A stretch of 58,870 nt of DNA from Burkholderiaceae bacterium. Its GTDB lineage: Bacteria; Pseudomonadota; Gammaproteobacteria; Burkholderiales; Burkholderiaceae_D. The stretch spans positions 1-58,870 of the forward strand of contig VERA01000007.1 of the NCBI GenBank assembly GCA_018882935.1, read 5' to 3'. Under the pieces are notes generated by a model. That model was not told where the DNA came from. It saw only the letters and a program-made list of their open reading frames with translations, and searched no databases. The position numbers were made by a program, and so were the translations under genes. Numbering within the stretch: position 1 is the first letter of the stretch; the number at the start of each line of letters is the position of its first letter. Of the stretch, positions 16,529-25,140 are shown one piece after another.

Positions 16529-16957
16529 CTATTGCGGTACGCCGTTGGCAATAACGCGCCGGATCAGGCCGCGATCAGGGGCCGGGTCTTCGTGAGACGC
16601 GAAGCTGGCGCGCTGCTCAGTGGGCCGGTGCAGCATGCGCAGCTCGCTACCGATAACTTCCGTAGTGTGCCGCTCCACCCCATCCTTACCGGTCCATTTG
16701 CGGGTTTGCAGATAACCCTCCACGTACACCAGCGCGCCTTTTCTCAGGTGCTGCCCAGCGATTTCTGCCAAGCGCTTGTAGAGCACCACACGATGCCATT
16801 CAGTGGCATCGCGTCGCGCGCCCACTGACTTGTTTTTCCAGGCCTCGCTGGTCGCAACGGAAAGTTGAACGATAGCGTCACCATTTTGCAGGGTTCGGAG
16901 ATCCGGGTTGTGTCCAAGATGGCCGATTAGCATGACCTTGTTAAGCGTGCCTGTCAT
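16529..16957 (-). CDS. ssb: Single-stranded DNA-binding protein lacking the acidic tail
   Basis: A 142-aa OB-fold protein. Residues 1-112 match SSB well: NKVMLIGHLGHNPDLR, then SVATSEAW, EWHRVVLY and VYVEGYLQTRKW. The usual Gly/Gln-rich linker and the conserved DDDIPF tip that recruits partner proteins are absent; the protein ends in VIANGVPQ. It may be a second, specialised SSB. The stop is 11 bp from the displaced tRNA-Arg end, but the layout suggests this 3' end was there before the insertion. Confidence 0.85.
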   Translation of the reverse strand: MTGTLNKVMLIGHLGHNPDLRTLQNGDAIVQLSVATSEAWKNKSVGARRDATEWHRVVLYKRLAEIAGQHLRKGALVYVEGYLQTRKWTGKDGVERHTTEVIGSELRMLHRPTEQRASFASHEDPAPDRGLIRRVIANGVPQ

Positions 16958-17030
16958 GATCTCGCAGCGTTCCCCTCGCTAAGTTGAGCAAGCCGGCCGG
17001 CGTTTGTGCCAGCCAAGCTTGCTGTGTGTT

Positions 17031-17080
17031 TGAAGGCCTTTGAATGCCTATGAATGCGTTTGGATGTTCTCGGATGCGCG
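17031..17080. repeat. Imperfect 10-bp tandem repeat
   Basis: Five successive 10-base units begin TGAAG, TGAAT, TGAAT, TGGAT, CGGAT. The period is close to one helical turn. It sits between the ssb start and the lipoprotein stop. Its significance is unknown. Confidence 0.4.
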
Positions 17081-17089
17081 CAGATCGGA

Positions 17090-18466
17090 TTACAGCGTGA
17101 CGCGACGAGCAATTAATCCGCCGATTGCGCTGATCCCCGTCATTCCTTTGATCGAAAAGCTGCCTGCAAGCTCAGCTGGCCCGCCGCCGCTGGCAGGACC
17201 GAAGAACCTTAGGCCAGCGTAGCCGGCGGCGCCACCATGAGTGATGGCACCAATAGCGGTGTTGGCCAGGGCGCCGAACGGCAGCGCGTTTGTACTGCCA
17301 ATGGTCAGCTTGGCAGCGGGTTCAAGATTTGCTGGCAATAACTCATCAATACGCACATTCAGCAGCTGTAGCGAGGCTTGGCGCGTGCTGAAATCGACAT
17401 TGACCTCGATATCGGCCGCGATGGGGAATACCTCCATCAGGCCATCCGGACTGTACCAGCCGCGTGCATAGCCCCGGTAAATCGTGCTGCCGCTGCTTGG
17501 CACGGTAGCCGGGTCGGTGAGCTGCCCGAATGCGATCGTGCCGCGCCGCTCTTTGTTGTGCTCGCGACCACCGCCCCACTCTTGAATATTGATGGTGTCT
17601 TTGGTGACCCAGCCGGCCACATGCGCGTAGCGGTAATTCCAATTCCACAGATCGCGGTAGCCCTTGAATCCGGCAAACGGTATCTGATCAGGCCCTTGTG
17701 TTGCGCCATCCTCATGCAAGCGCGTGCCGGTAATCTGGTTCGGTTTGAATCCGCCGCTGCGCCAATTACCAACCGTCAGCCGCAGCCCGTTGTTGGCCGC
17801 AGCAACACAGGAATCGTCGCGCGTATCGCAGCTCGGCGCGCTGCGTTCGAAGTAATGGTTATTGGCGTAGTGGTCTTGCGTTCCGCCGAAGGTCAGTGAA
17901 TTGTTATTCCAAAACCCATCACCTTGCGGCGGCAACGCAACCAGCGTCGACATGCCTTGCTCACCCAGTTGTACGCGCCCTCGCTTCAGACCAAAATTTT
18001 CAATAATGCGTGGGCGCTCCGAGCTGCCATCCCAAAATAATTTGAGTTGCGACAGCAGCAGATCCACCGCGCTGATATTGGAGTCTGCATCGTGTAACAC
18101 GCGCACCTCTGCAAACCCTTGGTTCAATGGTTGCAGACCAAATGCTTCGGCGGTGTTGCTGTTAGAGGCAAGCAGATCACTGGTCGAGAAGCCCACGACT
18201 TGAATACCGCTTTTGCTGAGTTGTATCGGGCCCACTGTCGTGCCGAGCGCCGCACCGCTGCACGCAGATACGCCTGCCGGGCAGGCCTCCTGGCTGCGCG
18301 GGCTGCCGTCGGAAACGGCGCTAAGCGGTGTGCTCGTCACTGCGCCTCCGGTGCCAGCGCTGCTGCTGAGGCCGCTTCCGGTGCTAACGCCATCGCCACC
18401 TCCGCAGCCAGCTAGCGCAAACAGCAGTGTGACCATGCCTCCAATTGCTAATGTCGATAATCTCAT
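17090..18466 (-). CDS. Surface lipoprotein with TbpB-like C-terminal barrel
   Basis: A 458-aa protein with a lipoprotein signal (lipobox LAGC, cysteine 21) followed by a Gly/Ser-rich linker. The C-terminus contains GLRFFGPASGGGPAELAGSF, close to the RFYGP..A.E.GG.F signature of the beta-barrel lobes of transferrin-binding protein B and related surface lipoproteins. The middle is rich in aromatic and beta-type sequence (YRGYARGWYSPDG). The ligand is unknown: no TbpA-like receptor or Slam exporter gene is in the window. It is a single gene divergent from argS. Confidence 0.65.
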   Translation of the reverse strand: MRLSTLAIGGMVTLLFALAGCGGGDGVSTGSGLSSSAGTGGAVTSTPLSAVSDGSPRSQEACPAGVSACSGAALGTTVGPIQLSKSGIQVVGFSTSDLLASNSNTAEAFGLQPLNQGFAEVRVLHDADSNISAVDLLLSQLKLFWDGSSERPRIIENFGLKRGRVQLGEQGMSTLVALPPQGDGFWNNNSLTFGGTQDHYANNHYFERSAPSCDTRDDSCVAAANNGLRLTVGNWRSGGFKPNQITGTRLHEDGATQGPDQIPFAGFKGYRDLWNWNYRYAHVAGWVTKDTINIQEWGGGREHNKERRGTIAFGQLTDPATVPSSGSTIYRGYARGWYSPDGLMEVFPIAADIEVNVDFSTRQASLQLLNVRIDELLPANLEPAAKLTIGSTNALPFGALANTAIGAITHGGAAGYAGLRFFGPASGGGPAELAGSFSIKGMTGISAIGGLIARRVTL

Positions 18467-18644
18467 TACCGCTCCCTATGGGTCATCTGAATCAAGTGTG
18501 TGACGGTGCTGAGACACTCGCCAGCGATGAACTTAGGGCAAGCACTGATTCCCTCATTGAGCGTCGCCAACCGGATAAAAATGCCTGCGCTGGGATCAGC
18601 GGTATGCTTACGGAGCAGCAAATTACGCGATGGGCAAGCTCCCG

Positions 18645-18675
18645 TTAAGAAGGTGGACATGCCGCCCGTTATAAT
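18645..18675 (+). promoter_or_regulatory. Possible argS promoter
   Basis: A perfect -10 TATAAT (18670-18675) is preceded by TTAAGA (18645-18650) with a 19-bp spacer, 48 bases before the argS ATG. The long spacer makes the -35 assignment weak; the -10 element is convincing. Confidence 0.45.
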
Positions 18676-18722
18676 TTGCGTTTGATTTGCGACATCACTT
18701 GCGGCGGCAAACGCCTCTCTCC

Positions 18723-20459
18723 ATGCAACAGCAACACAAAGAAAAACTCAGCGCACTGTTCGAAGAGGCAGTGGCGTCACTGGTCGCCGCTACCGATCAG
18801 ACGATCCCGGCGATCATCCTCGAGCGGCCACGCGATCCCACGCACGGCGATCTCGCCTGTAATGTGGCGATGCAATTGGCCAAGCCACTCAAGCGCAACC
18901 CGCGCGAGTTGGCACAAGCAATCGCTGATGCCGTGATGGCCCATCCAGCGCGTACCGGCTTGGTCGAATCGATCGATATCGCCGGCCCGGGTTTCATCAA
19001 TCTTCATCTTGCCTTTGCGGCCAAGCAAGCTGTGGTGGCGCGTATCTTTGCGGATGCGCAGTGTTACGGGCGCACCAACGCAGGCGCCGACAGCAAGGTG
19101 CTGGTTGAATTTGTGTCGGCCAATCCGACCGGCCCACTGCACGTTGGGCATGGACGACAAGGGGCATTGGGTGACGCGATTTGTGCCTTGCTCGAGGCGC
19201 AGGGTCATGCAGTACAGCGTGAGTTCTATTACAACGATGCCGGTGTGCAGATCGCAACGCTGGCGACATCGGTGCAGGCGCGCGCCAAAGGTAGCCAGCC
19301 GGGCGATGCGGATTGGCCCGAGTCCGCCTACAACGGTGATTACATCGCCGACATTGCTGCTGATTTCATCGCAAGAAAAACCATTGCCGCAGTCGATGGT
19401 GAGCCAGTTACTGCCAGCGGCGATGTCAACGACATTGAATCCATACGTCGTTTCGCTGTTGCCTACTTGCGGCATGAACAAGATCTGGATTTACAGGCTT
19501 TCGGCGTTCGCTTCGATAACTACTACCTGGAGTCATCGTTGTACACCGATGGCAAGGTCGAGGCTGCGGTGAGTGCGCTCAAGGCCGCCGGCAAGACCTA
19601 CGAGCAAGAAGGCGCGCTATGGCTAAGGAGCACCGAGTACGGTGACGACAAAGACCGCGTCATGAAAAAATCTGACGGCACCTATACCTATTTCGTTCCG
19701 GATGTGGCGTATCACATCACCAAATGGCAGCGCGGCTTTCAGAAAGTAATCAATATTCAAGGCAGTGATCATCACGGCACCATCGCGCGCGTGCGTGCCG
19801 GTCTGCAGGCCGTTGGCCTCGGCATTCCAGCCGGCTATCCTGACTATGTGCTGCACAAAATGGTGACCGTGATGCGCAACGGCGAGGAAGTAAAAATTTC
19901 CAAGCGCGCTGGTTCGTATGTAACGCTGCGTGACCTGATCGAGTGGTCGGCAGGCGAGGCGCGCGATGCTGGTGGTGAGCGCAACCTCACGCGCGGCCGT
20001 GATGCCGTACGTTTTTTTCTCATCTCTCGTAAAGCCGACACCGAATTCGTGTTCGATGTTGATTTGGCGTTGGCGCAGTCCGATGAAAACCCGGTGTACT
20101 ACGTGCAGTACGCGCATGCGCGCATCTGTTCGGTGCTGTCGCAATGGGGTGGCGATGAGGCTATGTTGCAGACAGCCGACCTGAGCGCGTTGACCTCGCC
20201 GCGCGAGGCTGCGCTGCTCGCCAAGCTGGCTGATTTTCCCGAGGTACTGAAAAAAGCGGCCGATGAACTCGGGCCGCATCAAATAGCGTTTTATTTGCGC
20301 GAGTTGGCCGGCGAGTTACACAGCTACTACAACGCTGAACGGGTGCTGGTTGACGATACCGCTCTCAAGCAGGCGCGACTGGCGCTATTACTGGCCACGC
20401 GCCAAGTGCTACGCAATGGCCTGGCACTGATCGGTGTCTCTGCGCCGACGAGAATGTAA
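18723..20459 (+). CDS. argS: Arginyl-tRNA synthetase
   Basis: A class I synthetase of 578 aa charging tRNA-Arg. The HIGH-type motif is HVGH (140-143) within [20 protein letters not shown]; the KMSK loop is reduced to ISKRAG, which is normal for this family. The C-terminal anticodon-binding domain contains [11 protein letters not shown]. The ATG at 18723 fits the family N-terminus; an upstream in-frame TTG is unlikely. It is followed by SPOR and dsbA genes with minimal gaps, a common arrangement in Burkholderiales. Confidence 0.95.
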   Translation: MQQQHKEKLSALFEEAVASLVAATDQTIPAIILERPRDPTHGDLACNVAMQLAKPLKRNPRELAQAIADAVMAHPARTGLVESIDIAGPGFINLHLAFAAKQAVVARIFADAQCYGRTNAGADSKVLVEFVSANPTGPLHVGHGRQGALGDAICALLEAQGHAVQREFYYNDAGVQIATLATSVQARAKGSQPGDADWPESAYNGDYIADIAADFIARKTIAAVDGEPVTASGDVNDIESIRRFAVAYLRHEQDLDLQAFGVRFDNYYLESSLYTDGKVEAAVSALKAAGKTYEQEGALWLRSTEYGDDKDRVMKKSDGTYTYFVPDVAYHITKWQRGFQKVINIQGSDHHGTIARVRAGLQAVGLGIPAGYPDYVLHKMVTVMRNGEEVKISKRAGSYVTLRDLIEWSAGEARDAGGERNLTRGRDAVRFFLISRKADTEFVFDVDLALAQSDENPVYYVQYAHARICSVLSQWGGDEAMLQTADLSALTSPREAALLAKLADFPEVLKKAADELGPHQIAFYLRELAGELHSYYNAERVLVDDTALKQARLALLLATRQVLRNGLALIGVSAPTRM

Positions 20460-20461
20460 GC

Positions 20462-21067
20462 ATGGGCATACCGCGCGGCGTTCAACAGCAGCGGGGCGGC
20501 ACAACCGCCGGCCTCATCATCGGGCTCATCATTGGCCTGCTGATCGCGGTGGGAATTGCAATGACCATCATGAAAACCCCGCTGCCGTTCATCGACAAGA
20601 TTGGTAAGCCGTCGCAGTCGGCGGGTGACTTGGGCGATCCTAATAAATCCCTGCAAGGTAGCGCGCGTGACGCGCGTGAGCCGGCCTCAAGCACCGATCT
20701 GCAAACGCCACCGCCGCCACCGGTCGCTGAGCCCAAGCGACCGGGCGCTCCGGCACCAAGCGCGCGCCCGAACGAAAAGCCAGCGGCAGCTTCGGCGTCA
20801 TCGGATAGCGCACCGCAAGCGGGCGGTGCCGGGTTCACCTACTATTTGCAGGCGGGCGCGTTTCGCGAGCGTCAAGATGCAGAAGCCACCAAAGCAAGGC
20901 TGGCGCTGATGGGCGTAGCGGCTACGATTGCCGAGCGCAAGTCTGATATGGGCACGCTGTATCGCGTGCGGGTGGGGCCGTTTGATGATGTTGAGGGGAT
21001 GAATCGTGCGCGCGTGCGCTTATCTGATAATGGCGTCGACGCGGCTGTTGTGCGTGTCCCGAAATAA
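20462..21067 (+). CDS. SPOR-domain inner-membrane protein (FtsN-like)
   Basis: A 201-aa protein with a short cytoplasmic N-terminus, one membrane helix (15-37), a Pro/Ala-rich periplasmic linker and a C-terminal SPOR domain (about 122-199, YYLQAGAF through RVRVGPFDD to VDAAVVRV). SPOR domains bind glycan strands stripped of peptides at the division septum, so a role in division is likely. It begins 2 bp after argS. Confidence 0.85.
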   Translation: MGIPRGVQQQRGGTTAGLIIGLIIGLLIAVGIAMTIMKTPLPFIDKIGKPSQSAGDLGDPNKSLQGSARDAREPASSTDLQTPPPPPVAEPKRPGAPAPSARPNEKPAAASASSDSAPQAGGAGFTYYLQAGAFRERQDAEATKARLALMGVAATIAERKSDMGTLYRVRVGPFDDVEGMNRARVRLSDNGVDAAVVRVPK

Positions 21068-21088
21068 TTTTTGATGAAGGATGTTTCC

Positions 21089-21742
21089 ATGCGACTGCTA
21101 CAGCGCTTGTTATTGATTGCCGGGTTCGGCTTGTTATCGCTCTCCGCCAGCGCGGCGCCCAATGCACCGGTCGAGGGTGTCGAGTACCAGCGCTTGTCGC
21201 AGCCGCAGCCGACCGATACAGGCAAGAAGGTCGAGGTGCTCGAATTCTTTTGGTACAACTGTCCGCACTGCCATGCGTTTGAGCCGCATCTCGCCGAGTG
21301 GGCAAAAAAACAAGGCGACCGTATTGTGCTAAAGCGTATTCCGGTCGGGTTTCGTGAATCCTTCGCGCCACAGCAAAAACTTTATTTTGCGCTAGAGGCC
21401 ATGAATCGGCTCGACTTGCACAAGGTCGTGTTCGACGCGATTCATCAGCGCCGTATGAAGCTCAATACCGAGCCCGAGATCATGGCGTTCATGGAATCGC
21501 AAAATATCGATCAGAAAAAATTCGGTGAAACCTTCCGCTCATTTACCGTGCAAAGCAAAGTGGCGCGTGTTCGTCAGCTGCAGGAGGCGTTTCGGATCGA
21601 CGGTGTTCCAACAGTTGCTATTGATGGTCAGTACCTGACCTCGCCATCGATTGTTGGGCAGAGCATGCGTGGCGCCCCAGAAGAGGCACTCAATAGCGCC
21701 ACGCTGACCGTGATGGACGCACTGGTCGCCAAGAAGAAATAA
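21089..21742 (+). CDS. dsbA: Thiol:disulfide interchange protein DsbA
   Basis: A periplasmic oxidase forming disulfides in secreted proteins. A signal peptide (cleavage near residue 22, SASAA) precedes the thioredoxin fold with active site CPHC (58-61) and a cis-proline in GVPTVAID. The ATG at 21089 is preferred because AAGGA lies 7 bases upstream; ATG 21074 is in frame but would extend the signal with a charged stub. Length 217 aa is typical. It is the last gene of the argS-SPOR-dsbA group and convergent with the next gene. Confidence 0.93.
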   Translation: MRLLQRLLLIAGFGLLSLSASAAPNAPVEGVEYQRLSQPQPTDTGKKVEVLEFFWYNCPHCHAFEPHLAEWAKKQGDRIVLKRIPVGFRESFAPQQKLYFALEAMNRLDLHKVVFDAIHQRRMKLNTEPEIMAFMESQNIDQKKFGETFRSFTVQSKVARVRQLQEAFRIDGVPTVAIDGQYLTSPSIVGQSMRGAPEEALNSATLTVMDALVAKKK

Positions 21743-21746
21743 GCGG

Positions 21747-22136
21747 CTATCGTTTTTTATAGACGCGCACCAAGGCTCTCAGTACCTCGAGGCCCAATTG
21801 GCGGTGGTGCTCGTCTAACTGATTCAGCAGCGAACTTGCTTTCTGATCAGTCATGCTGGTGTCGATGCCCCCGTTTTCCCTGCTGGCGCCATTACCAAAC
21901 CGCAGCCAGTCGGCCGGCACATCCAGCCAACTCGCCAGCGCGCGGAGCTTTTCTTGTGTTGGGATGGATTCACCCTGCAGCCATTTGCGGGCCGCATGGA
22001 CAGTTACCGGATGACCCCGAAAACGCCCATTGAACTCTCGCGCCAATTGCGTAGGGCTGTTCGGCGAGTACTCGGCGTTTCGTAGCGCTTGTTGCAGCCT
22101 TTCGCTAAAGGCTGAGCGCTCTTCTGTTGAATTCAT
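21747..22136 (-). CDS. XRE-like helix-turn-helix regulator
   Basis: A 129-aa protein. Residues 25-80 contain a repressor-like DNA-binding domain: PTQLAREFNGRF, then VTVHAARKWLQGESIPTQEKLRALASWLDV, with the sequence pattern of phage-repressor-type regulators that count on a WL..E.P turn. The C-terminal 40 residues are helical and may mediate dimerisation. It ends 4 bp from dsbA (convergent). A 26-bp dyad begins 9 bp upstream of its start, suggesting autoregulation. Confidence 0.7.
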   Translation of the reverse strand: MNSTEERSAFSERLQQALRNAEYSPNSPTQLAREFNGRFRGHPVTVHAARKWLQGESIPTQEKLRALASWLDVPADWLRFGNGASRENGGIDTSMTDQKASSLLNQLDEHHRQLGLEVLRALVRVYKKR

Positions 22137-22144
22137 GGGTCGAA

Positions 22145-22170
22145 ACTATTCCACGCGGTCGTGTAATAGT
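22145..22170. promoter_or_regulatory. Imperfect dyad upstream of the XRE-like regulator
   Basis: Arms ACTATT (22145-22150) and AATAGT (22165-22170) enclose a second matched pair CACG/CGTG around CGGT; 10 of 13 positions per arm pair. It lies 9 bp from the regulator start and is the natural candidate for its own operator. Confidence 0.5.
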
Positions 22171-22292
22171 CAGTCCTTATGTCGGCGATTGTCTGTTAAA
22201 AAACAAATCTTGCAAGAATAAGAACAGTGCTCTGCGTTGGCGCTATATCGCGCGCCTGATGCCATGCCGCAGCGCAAACCTCCAGAGACTCC

Positions 22293-23351
22293 TCAGACAG
22301 TGTGTGATGCGGCTTGTCGCACAAAGCGTATAACGCCATCGTCATCGTGAATGCGCTGCAATTCGCCAGCGAACCATAAGCGGTGCAGGTGCGCCAGGGC
22401 TTCTCCCATGGCGAAGGTGAGCTGGTGCATATCCAGATCACGCCGGAACATCATCGGTACGATGTCGGCCGCAGAGCGTGGCACCTCGCACGCAGCGCGT
22501 ACTTCATCTAATCGCGCCGCATGATGATCCTGGAGTTGTCGCACACGTTCATGAATACCGCGAAACGGTTTGCCATGCGACGGCAGCGCCAAGGTTTGCG
22601 CCGGCAACGATTGAAATTGCTGCAGCGATTCCAGAAACTGCCCTACTGCATCCGCCTCAGGCTCGATAGCGAACACCGAGGTGTTAGTAGAAATCTTCGG
22701 CAACAGCATGTCGCCCGAAATCAAGATGTTGAGCGATTCGCAATACAGTGCCGCGTGCTCGGGCGAGTGCCCGGTGCCGATAATGATGCGCCATTCATGC
22801 GCGCCGACGCGCAGCGCTACGCGCGGATCCAGCCGAATAAACTGTGCCGGTACTTTCGGCACCAGCGTCGGGTAGTAGGCCTTGCGGCCCTCGAGTTGCG
22901 ACAGCATGCCGGGATCGCGCAACCCATGGCGGCGGAAATGCGGAATCGTCGCCGGCCCATCCGCGCCCGGCAACCCGGCTGACATCATGCGCGCAAAACC
23001 ATACTCGCCCACGCTCATCCAGAGCGACACGCCCCAGCGCTCACATAGCCAGTCAGCCAGACCCACATGATCCGGGTGGCAGTGGGTCACGATGACGCGG
23101 GTGATTGGGCGCCCGTCCAGTGCCTCGGTAAATACCTGCTCCCACGCGGCGCGAGTGGCGTCGTTAGCAATTCCGCAATCCACCACGGCCCAGCCATCGC
23201 CATCCGCCAGTAGCCACAGGTTGATGTGGTTGAGCGCAAAAGGCAGGCCCATGCGGATCCAGCGCACGCCGGGCGCTATCTCCAACGCAGCACCAGTGGC
23301 TGGCAAAGTTTCAGCGAAAGGGTAGGACAACTCGGATTCAAGAGCATTCAT
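22293..23351 (-). CDS. MBL-fold metallo-hydrolase
   Basis: A 352-aa soluble hydrolase with the metal-binding motif THCHPDHVG (histidines 90, 92, 95; Asp 94), a second histidine in GTGHSPEHAALY and an aspartate in ISGDMLLP. The C-terminal helical extension resembles LACTB2-like/winged-helix MBL proteins. The substrate is unknown; thioester or phosphodiester cleavage is possible. It is divergent from liuR, so the palindrome between them could control both. Confidence 0.82.
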   Translation of the reverse strand: MNALESELSYPFAETLPATGAALEIAPGVRWIRMGLPFALNHINLWLLADGDGWAVVDCGIANDATRAAWEQVFTEALDGRPITRVIVTHCHPDHVGLADWLCERWGVSLWMSVGEYGFARMMSAGLPGADGPATIPHFRRHGLRDPGMLSQLEGRKAYYPTLVPKVPAQFIRLDPRVALRVGAHEWRIIIGTGHSPEHAALYCESLNILISGDMLLPKISTNTSVFAIEPEADAVGQFLESLQQFQSLPAQTLALPSHGKPFRGIHERVRQLQDHHAARLDEVRAACEVPRSAADIVPMMFRRDLDMHQLTFAMGEALAHLHRLWFAGELQRIHDDDGVIRFVRQAASHTV

Positions 23352-23421
23352 AGCGGTGCTTTCGGCTGCGGCGCGCGAGGGTTTGCAAAGCCTGTCGGCG
23401 CGCCTACAATACTCGGCAATT

Positions 23422-23439
23422 GACGTTTACGTAAACGTC
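23422..23439. promoter_or_regulatory. LiuR-type operator palindrome
   Basis: A perfect 18-bp palindrome GACGTTTACGTAAACGTC lies between the divergent MBL gene and liuR, 53 bp before the liuR ATG. A core TTTACGTAAA is what I recall for LiuR sites in proteobacteria. Binding is inferred. Confidence 0.7.
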
Positions 23440-23492
23440 CATTCTACCCCTGCTGTGCGCACTGCCCGACACCAGTATTGCACCCCATCGCC

Positions 23493-23912
23493 ATGGCCAC
23501 TTACACCATTACCGAACTAGCGCGCGAATTCGATATCACGCCCCGAACCATTCGTTTTTACGAAGACCAAGGGCTGATCAGCCCCAAGCGCGAAGGCAGT
23601 AGCGGACGGGTTCGGGTGTACGGCGCGCGGGATAGGATCCGTCTCAAGCTCACGCTGCGCGGTAAACGATTAGGGCTAACGCTATCCGAGATCAAAGATC
23701 TGGTCGATATGTATGACTCGCCCAAAGACTCCTCCGCGCAACTCAAGCGTTTTCTGGTGGTGCTGGCGCGCCACCGCGAGATGCTTGAGCAGCAGCGCGA
23801 AGATCTGGAAGTGACGCTATCGGAAATTGCCATGCATGAGGCACAGTGCCATCGCTTGCTCGACGAAGGACTACACAAGCGTAAAAGCGGCGGTGTACGA
23901 CGCGTCGCCTGA
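23493..23912 (+). CDS. liuR: MerR-family regulator of leucine/isovalerate degradation LiuR
   Basis: A 139-aa regulator. The MerR DNA-binding domain occupies residues 3-72 (YTITELAREFDITPRTIRFY, then the RVYGARDRIRL wing), followed by a coiled-coil dimerisation helix (about 85-125). No metal-binding cysteine pair is seen, as expected for LiuR. The ATG at 23493 is used; the upstream TTG adds five residues. It is the first gene before liuA and sits 53 bp after an 18-bp palindrome. Confidence 0.88.
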   Translation: MATYTITELAREFDITPRTIRFYEDQGLISPKREGSSGRVRVYGARDRIRLKLTLRGKRLGLTLSEIKDLVDMYDSPKDSSAQLKRFLVVLARHREMLEQQREDLEVTLSEIAMHEAQCHRLLDEGLHKRKSGGVRRVA

Positions 23913-23939
23913 TTGATTTTCAAACCCCAAGGAGTCTGC

Positions 23940-25124
23940 ATGCTGAACCTGCCGGGACTAAGTTTTGATCATGGCGACGATATCGCCGCCCTGCGCGACG
24001 CCGTGCAGCAATTTGCGGCGGCCGAAATTGCGCCGCGTGCTGACGCTATCGATAGAACCGATCAATTCCCGATGGATCTATGGCGCAAGATGGGCGACCT
24101 CGGTTTGCTCGGTATTACCGCCGATGAGGCTTATGGCGGCAGCGGCATGGGCTATCTCGCGCACATCATCGCGATGGAGGAAATCTCGCGCGCCTCGGCA
24201 TCCGTTGGTCTCTCGTATGGCGCGCACTCCAATTTGTGTGTGAATCAAATCCGGCGCAATGGCAGCGATGCCCAAAGAGAAAAGTATCTTCCCAAACTGA
24301 TTTCGGGCGAGCATATCGGCGCGCTGGCCATGTCGGAGCCTAACGCCGGTTCCGATGTGGTCGGCATGCGTTTACGCGCAGATTTCAAAGGTGATCATTG
24401 GGTACTGAATGGCAGCAAGATGTGGATCACCAACGGCCCCGATGCCGATGTGTTGGTGGTGTACGCAAAAAATGATATCGAAGCAGGCCCGCGCGGCATC
24501 ACCGCATTTCTCATCGAGAAGCACTTCAAAGGATTCTCCGTCGCGCAGAAACTCGACAAACTGGGCATGCGCGGCTCGCATACTGGTGAACTTGTTTTCC
24601 AAGACTGTGAAGTACCTGCAGAAAACGTACTCGGTGGTTTGGGCCGCGGTGTCAATGTACTGATGTCTGGCCTCGACTATGAACGCGCGGTATTGTCAGG
24701 CGGGCCGCTTGGCGTAATGCAGGCCTGCATGGATGTGGTGGTGCCGTATGTGCATGATCGCAAGCAGTTCGGTCAGCCGATTGGTGAATTCCAGCTCATG
24801 CAGGGTAAGCTGGCCGATATGTACTCAACCATGATGGCCTGCAAGGCGTATGTGTACGCCGTCGGCCAAGCCTGTGACCGCGCCAAGACGCCAGAGCAAG
24901 TGCGCGCCTTGCGCAAAGATGCGGCCGGTGCGATTTTGTATTCGGCTGAAAAAGCCACCTGGATGGCAGGCGAAGCGATTCAGGCATTAGGCGGCAATGG
25001 CTATATCAACGATTACCCAACCGGCCGCTTATGGCGCGATGCCAAGCTCTATGAAATTGGTGCGGGTACCAGCGAGATCCGGCGCATGCTGATCGGTCGC
25101 GAGTTATTTGCCGAAACCGCCTGA
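23940..25124 (+). CDS. liuA: Isovaleryl-CoA dehydrogenase
   Basis: A FAD enzyme (394 aa) oxidising isovaleryl-CoA to 3-methylcrotonyl-CoA, the first committed step of leucine degradation after the keto-acid dehydrogenase. The catalytic glutamate lies in the helix reading [16 protein letters not shown] (E248), a position characteristic of isovaleryl-CoA dehydrogenase rather than other family members. EYSRA-type substitutes are absent. The ATG at 23940 has AAGGAG six bases upstream. It follows liuR by 27 bp. Confidence 0.93.
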   Translation: MLNLPGLSFDHGDDIAALRDAVQQFAAAEIAPRADAIDRTDQFPMDLWRKMGDLGLLGITADEAYGGSGMGYLAHIIAMEEISRASASVGLSYGAHSNLCVNQIRRNGSDAQREKYLPKLISGEHIGALAMSEPNAGSDVVGMRLRADFKGDHWVLNGSKMWITNGPDADVLVVYAKNDIEAGPRGITAFLIEKHFKGFSVAQKLDKLGMRGSHTGELVFQDCEVPAENVLGGLGRGVNVLMSGLDYERAVLSGGPLGVMQACMDVVVPYVHDRKQFGQPIGEFQLMQGKLADMYSTMMACKAYVYAVGQACDRAKTPEQVRALRKDAAGAILYSAEKATWMAGEAIQALGGNGYINDYPTGRLWRDAKLYEIGAGTSEIRRMLIGRELFAETA

Positions 25125-25140
25125 AAGGATTTCATTCACC

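Noticed and set aside
16417-16957. Truncation of ssb by insertion of the tRNA-associated element
   Set aside because: The displaced tRNA end and the following bases next to the ssb stop would be the original sequence before insertion, so the short ssb end appears older than the element.
18723-20459. Missing KMSK motif in ArgS
   Set aside because: Arginyl-tRNA synthetases commonly have a reduced KMSK loop; ISKRAG is consistent with an active enzyme.
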